Of a stretch of DNA of 7,680 bases, positions 5,736 through 7,680 are shown in pieces. The DNA is from Holosporales bacterium (GTDB lineage Bacteria; Pseudomonadota; Alphaproteobacteria; BNTO01). The position numbers and the translations under genes are program-made. The notes beneath the pieces are model-generated. The model saw only the letters and a program-made list of their open reading frames with translations. It searched no databases and was not told the origin of the DNA. The DNA lies in assembly GCA_031257945.1 (NCBI GenBank), contig JAIRNU010000001.1, positions 1 through 7,680 on the forward strand, read 5' to 3'. Every line of letters begins with the position of its first letter. The first letter of the stretch is position 1.

Positions 5736-7457
5736 TCAGCCGGGGAAGAGAATCCTTAAATAATCAAGCGATTGGCGCCTGTAGTCCTCATCGGCGTCAA
5801 GTTGCTGAGTACGTTGCGCGTTTGCTGTCGCTAAAGCTGCTGGAAGATTGGCCATGCAGGTTCTTACAGATACTCCGTCACTGTTCGTTATATCAAGTAT
5901 TTCAGGAGCAAGCGGCTCTAAGTTAGAAAGGCCTTGAAGTATACTTAAATCGTTGCTCTGTATTGCGAGATGAATCCACGTATTACCATTTTTGTCTTGG
6001 ATTGCGTGATCGATTGCACCACCATTTAACAACACCTCCAAAGCATCTGCGATATAGTCATTTGGCTGTGGCTTGAAGGCAATTCCACAAAAAATCTGCG
6101 TCGCAGGAATATGTGGATTATGAAAATTTCGCAAAAAATCTTCTTGGCTTGTTGGTAAAACCGTTTCTGAAACGAGGGATTGTACCCATTGTAAAAACGC
6201 CTCGTTCTTGCCATCCAAATGGACCACTCTTTGCCAAATTTGTCCAAGTTCATACATGTTAAAAGACTCGCTGTAGTTGTTAGTAAGCAGCGCTAAACAA
6301 ACTTCATCCCAACGGATCTGTGCAAAACTACGCTGTTCCTGACGATGCTGTCCTTGAGGACTTGTGCCGTCTACAAGCCTTTTTTGCGTACCCTTAAACG
6401 CGTCTGATGTTATTACAGCTGCAGACGAAACTACTAGTGACGAAAGATGTGACGAAAGATCACAACGTGACAAAAGATCACAACGTGACGAAAAACCACA
6501 AAGAGAGTGTAGAGCAGTACGCCTATGTCCATCCTGAGCATTCCTATCGATACCAGCGAGGAGTAAGAACTCGATACATTGCGCCAAATTATCCCTTGGG
6601 CCACGTACGCCGGCAACACACGCCTGCAACGCGTTCATCCCCGGGCCAGAATCTGCGCTTGCTGTAGTTGTCGCATGAACATTGGCTGTGGCGCTCAATA
6701 ATTTATGTAATACACTTAAGCTATGCATACGAGCAGCTGAAACAACCAAAGGATACCCCACATATCCAGCATCCGTAGCATACTCGTTACTCGTATTGCG
6801 TCCAATTCTGTCTTTGTCTCCACCGCATGACAAGAACAGCCGGATTATATCATCTCGATCCCGCGTAATTGCGTAGTATAATAGATCGTCAAGGGTGATG
6901 TCTAGCGGTAATTTGACTCTGTAGTAAGTATTTACTATATCGTTGTGTAAGCCATGTATGCGACCTAAGATAGTACGACATAGCTGCGTCTCTGCTCCAC
7001 TGTACTGTATTCGCTGTTTTGGGTTCCCCGCACAAGACGCACCGACTTCCAATAATGCGCGTAATACCAATGGATACTTCCCATCGGTAGCAGCGACAGC
7101 TAAAGGGACTGCGTAACTTCCAGTCGTCCAGATGCGCCTGTCCTTGTCTCCGCCAAGTTCGAGGTATTGCCGCAGCAAGTCCACATTATCATTTGCTATT
7201 ATTGTGTACCAAAGTATTTCGTCAAGGGTAATCTTTTTTTGCGGCGACCAAAAAAAGAACTTTGCTATTTCTGGATCAGGTATGCATGCTAAGAGCCCGG
7301 CGCGTATCGATGCATCTGCTGGATCAGGGGCGCGTATCGATGCATCTGCCGACCCATTGCTTGTTATCGTGAAAATCGAATTTATAACTGTGATAAAAAA
7401 ACAACGCAACAGCAGTTTCCCGAAAAGTTTGTTTTTTTTAGATTTGTTGAACAGCAT
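5736..7457 (-). CDS. Putative exported ankyrin-repeat protein
   Basis: The most natural start is the ATG at 7457 (573 residues); the same frame could begin at an ATG at 7469 or a TTG at 7475. None has a strong ribosome site. The N-terminus has a lysine-rich segment (5-14), a hydrophobic stretch (15-31) and a small-residue region ending near SADA (36-39), suggesting a signal peptide or N-terminal membrane anchor. Divergent ankyrin-type units follow. Module one (75-141) begins ITLDEILWYTI and has LELGGDKDR; module two (about 186-263) repeats this as ITLDDLLYYAI and LSCGGDKDR. A further unit is near 289-319 (IEFLLLAGIDRNAQDG, then RRTALHSL), and a C-terminal unit near 469-529 (LEVLLNGGAIDHAIQDKNGNTWIHLAI). 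Ankyrin repeats bind proteins, and in intracellular bacteria such proteins are often secreted into host cells. A host-directed role is an inference. No enzymatic domain is recognised. The stop codon lies 6 bp from the MITE-like element's target duplication. Confidence 0.75.
   Translation of the reverse strand: MLFNKSKKNKLFGKLLLRCFFITVINSIFTITSNGSADASIRAPDPADASIRAGLLACIPDPEIAKFFFWSPQKKITLDEILWYTIIANDNVDLLRQYLELGGDKDRRIWTTGSYAVPLAVAATDGKYPLVLRALLEVGASCAGNPKQRIQYSGAETQLCRTILGRIHGLHNDIVNTYYRVKLPLDITLDDLLYYAITRDRDDIIRLFLSCGGDKDRIGRNTSNEYATDAGYVGYPLVVSAARMHSLSVLHKLLSATANVHATTTASADSGPGMNALQACVAGVRGPRDNLAQCIEFLLLAGIDRNAQDGHRRTALHSLCGFSSRCDLLSRCDLSSHLSSLVVSSAAVITSDAFKGTQKRLVDGTSPQGQHRQEQRSFAQIRWDEVCLALLTNNYSESFNMYELGQIWQRVVHLDGKNEAFLQWVQSLVSETVLPTSQEDFLRNFHNPHIPATQIFCGIAFKPQPNDYIADALEVLLNGGAIDHAIQDKNGNTWIHLAIQSNDLSILQGLSNLEPLAPEILDITNSDGVSVRTCMANLPAALATANAQRTQQLDADEDYRRQSLDYLRILFPG
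6437..6502. repeat. 18-bp tandem repeat inside the ankyrin gene
   Basis: GTGACGAAAGATCACAAC occurs at 6449-6466, again at 6467-6484 with one change, and more divergently at 6485-6502, preceded by a 12-bp partial copy at 6437-6448. The unit is a multiple of three, so the frame is kept. It encodes the Ser/Arg/Cys/Asp/Leu-rich linker RCDLLSRCDLSSHLSS between the central and C-terminal ankyrin regions. It is directly adjacent, without spacers, so it is not a CRISPR array. Confidence 0.8.
7299..7349. repeat. 30-bp in-frame duplication after the signal region
   Basis: CGCGTATCGATGCATCTG with flanking bases occurs at 7299-7319 and 7329-7349, a 30-bp period. On the minus strand it encodes ADASIRAPDP followed by ADASIRAG. 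The TGGATCAGG linker also recurs at 7272-7280, where it encodes part of CIPDP. The identity of the two copies points to a recent duplication next to the predicted cleavage region of the exported protein. Confidence 0.8.
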
Positions 7458-7475
7458 GTAACACCGCATATACAA

Positions 7476-7680
7476 TACATCATGCTATTATTGTAGCATA
7501 CCTACAGGTCACATTGTCCAGAAAAAGTGGCAGAATGAAAAACGCGAGAATTAAAGGCTGTAGTGTTACTACTTAGCTCTCCTAGATTTTTCCGACAAAT
7601 TTAATGGTTTATGGTAAACATGCTGTATGACACATCATAGTTTCGTAGATGCTCGGGTAGATGAAAGAATTTGGCGGAGA
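7476..7680. other. Region upstream of the ankyrin gene; possible gene edges
   Basis: No complete gene is present. Short inverted repeats are ATGCTA/TAGCAT (7482-7499) and GTAGT/ACTAC (7560-7572). At the right edge two short reading frames compete. One is a minus-strand tail ending with TAA at 7601-7603 (...LRNYDVSYSMFTINH). The other is a plus-strand start at ATG 7627 (MTHHSFVDARVDERIWRR). Neither has enough sequence to decide, so neither is called as a CDS. Confidence 0.35.
7490..7520 (-). promoter_or_regulatory. Candidate promoter of the ankyrin gene
   Basis: On the minus strand, TGGACA (7515-7520, 5 of 6 to consensus) and TACAAT (7490-7495, 5 of 6) are separated by 19 bp, longer than ideal. 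TACAAT lies within the ATGCTA/TAGCAT inverted repeat, which could be an operator-like site. Transcription would start roughly at 7483, a few bases from the TTG at 7475 and about 25 nt before the ATG at 7457, so this placement favours the ATG at 7457 as the start. Confidence 0.3.

Noticed and set aside
6437..6502. Short repeats considered as a CRISPR array
   Set aside because: The 18-bp units are directly adjacent without spacers, lie inside a coding frame and have no cas genes nearby.

Overview
The window comes from a bacterial chromosome, most likely a host-associated alphaproteobacterium (Rickettsiales- or Holosporales-like; genus not determinable). The RNase E has the alphaproteobacterial form, with a charged insertion in its S1 domain. 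There is also a secreted ankyrin-repeat protein, two insertion-sequence remnants or fragments, and intergenic repeats and palindromes of the kind common in intracellular alphaproteobacteria. The lineage is an inference from protein style, not from a database search.

Layout: (1) Positions 1-177 carry, on the minus strand, a promoter, a Shine-Dalgarno site and the first 39 codons of a gene whose N-terminus resembles the DNA-binding domain of IS4/Tn5-type transposases; it runs off the left edge. (2) Positions 188-563 are non-coding, with a degenerate ~43-bp repeat array and a strong palindrome inside a larger imperfect hairpin. (3) 564-2414 (+) is intact lepA (elongation factor 4) with an unusual ~19-residue insertion. 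(4) 2415-2959 is the convergent gap between lepA and rne; it holds an inactive IS30-family transposase fragment. (5) 2960-5305 (-) is rne (RNase E) with all catalytic and zinc-link residues and a low-complexity Gly/Asn-rich and basic tail. (6) 5306-5735 has no convincing long gene; it contains a degenerate palindrome, a 16-codon ORF with an excellent ribosome site, and a 104-bp MITE-like element with 17-bp terminal inverted repeats (16/17) and a 9-bp target duplication. (7) About 5736-7457 (-) is a putative exported ankyrin-repeat protein with internal duplications at protein and DNA level. (8) 7476-7680 is mostly intergenic and holds a possible promoter for the ankyrin gene.

lepA and rne are housekeeping genes of translation and RNA decay; the convergent gap between their 3' ends has accepted an IS. 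The ankyrin protein is the likely host-interaction gene. The best candidate for something undescribed is the non-autonomous MITE-like element at 5617-5720, followed by the 43-bp repeat array, the lepA insertion and the modular ankyrin protein.
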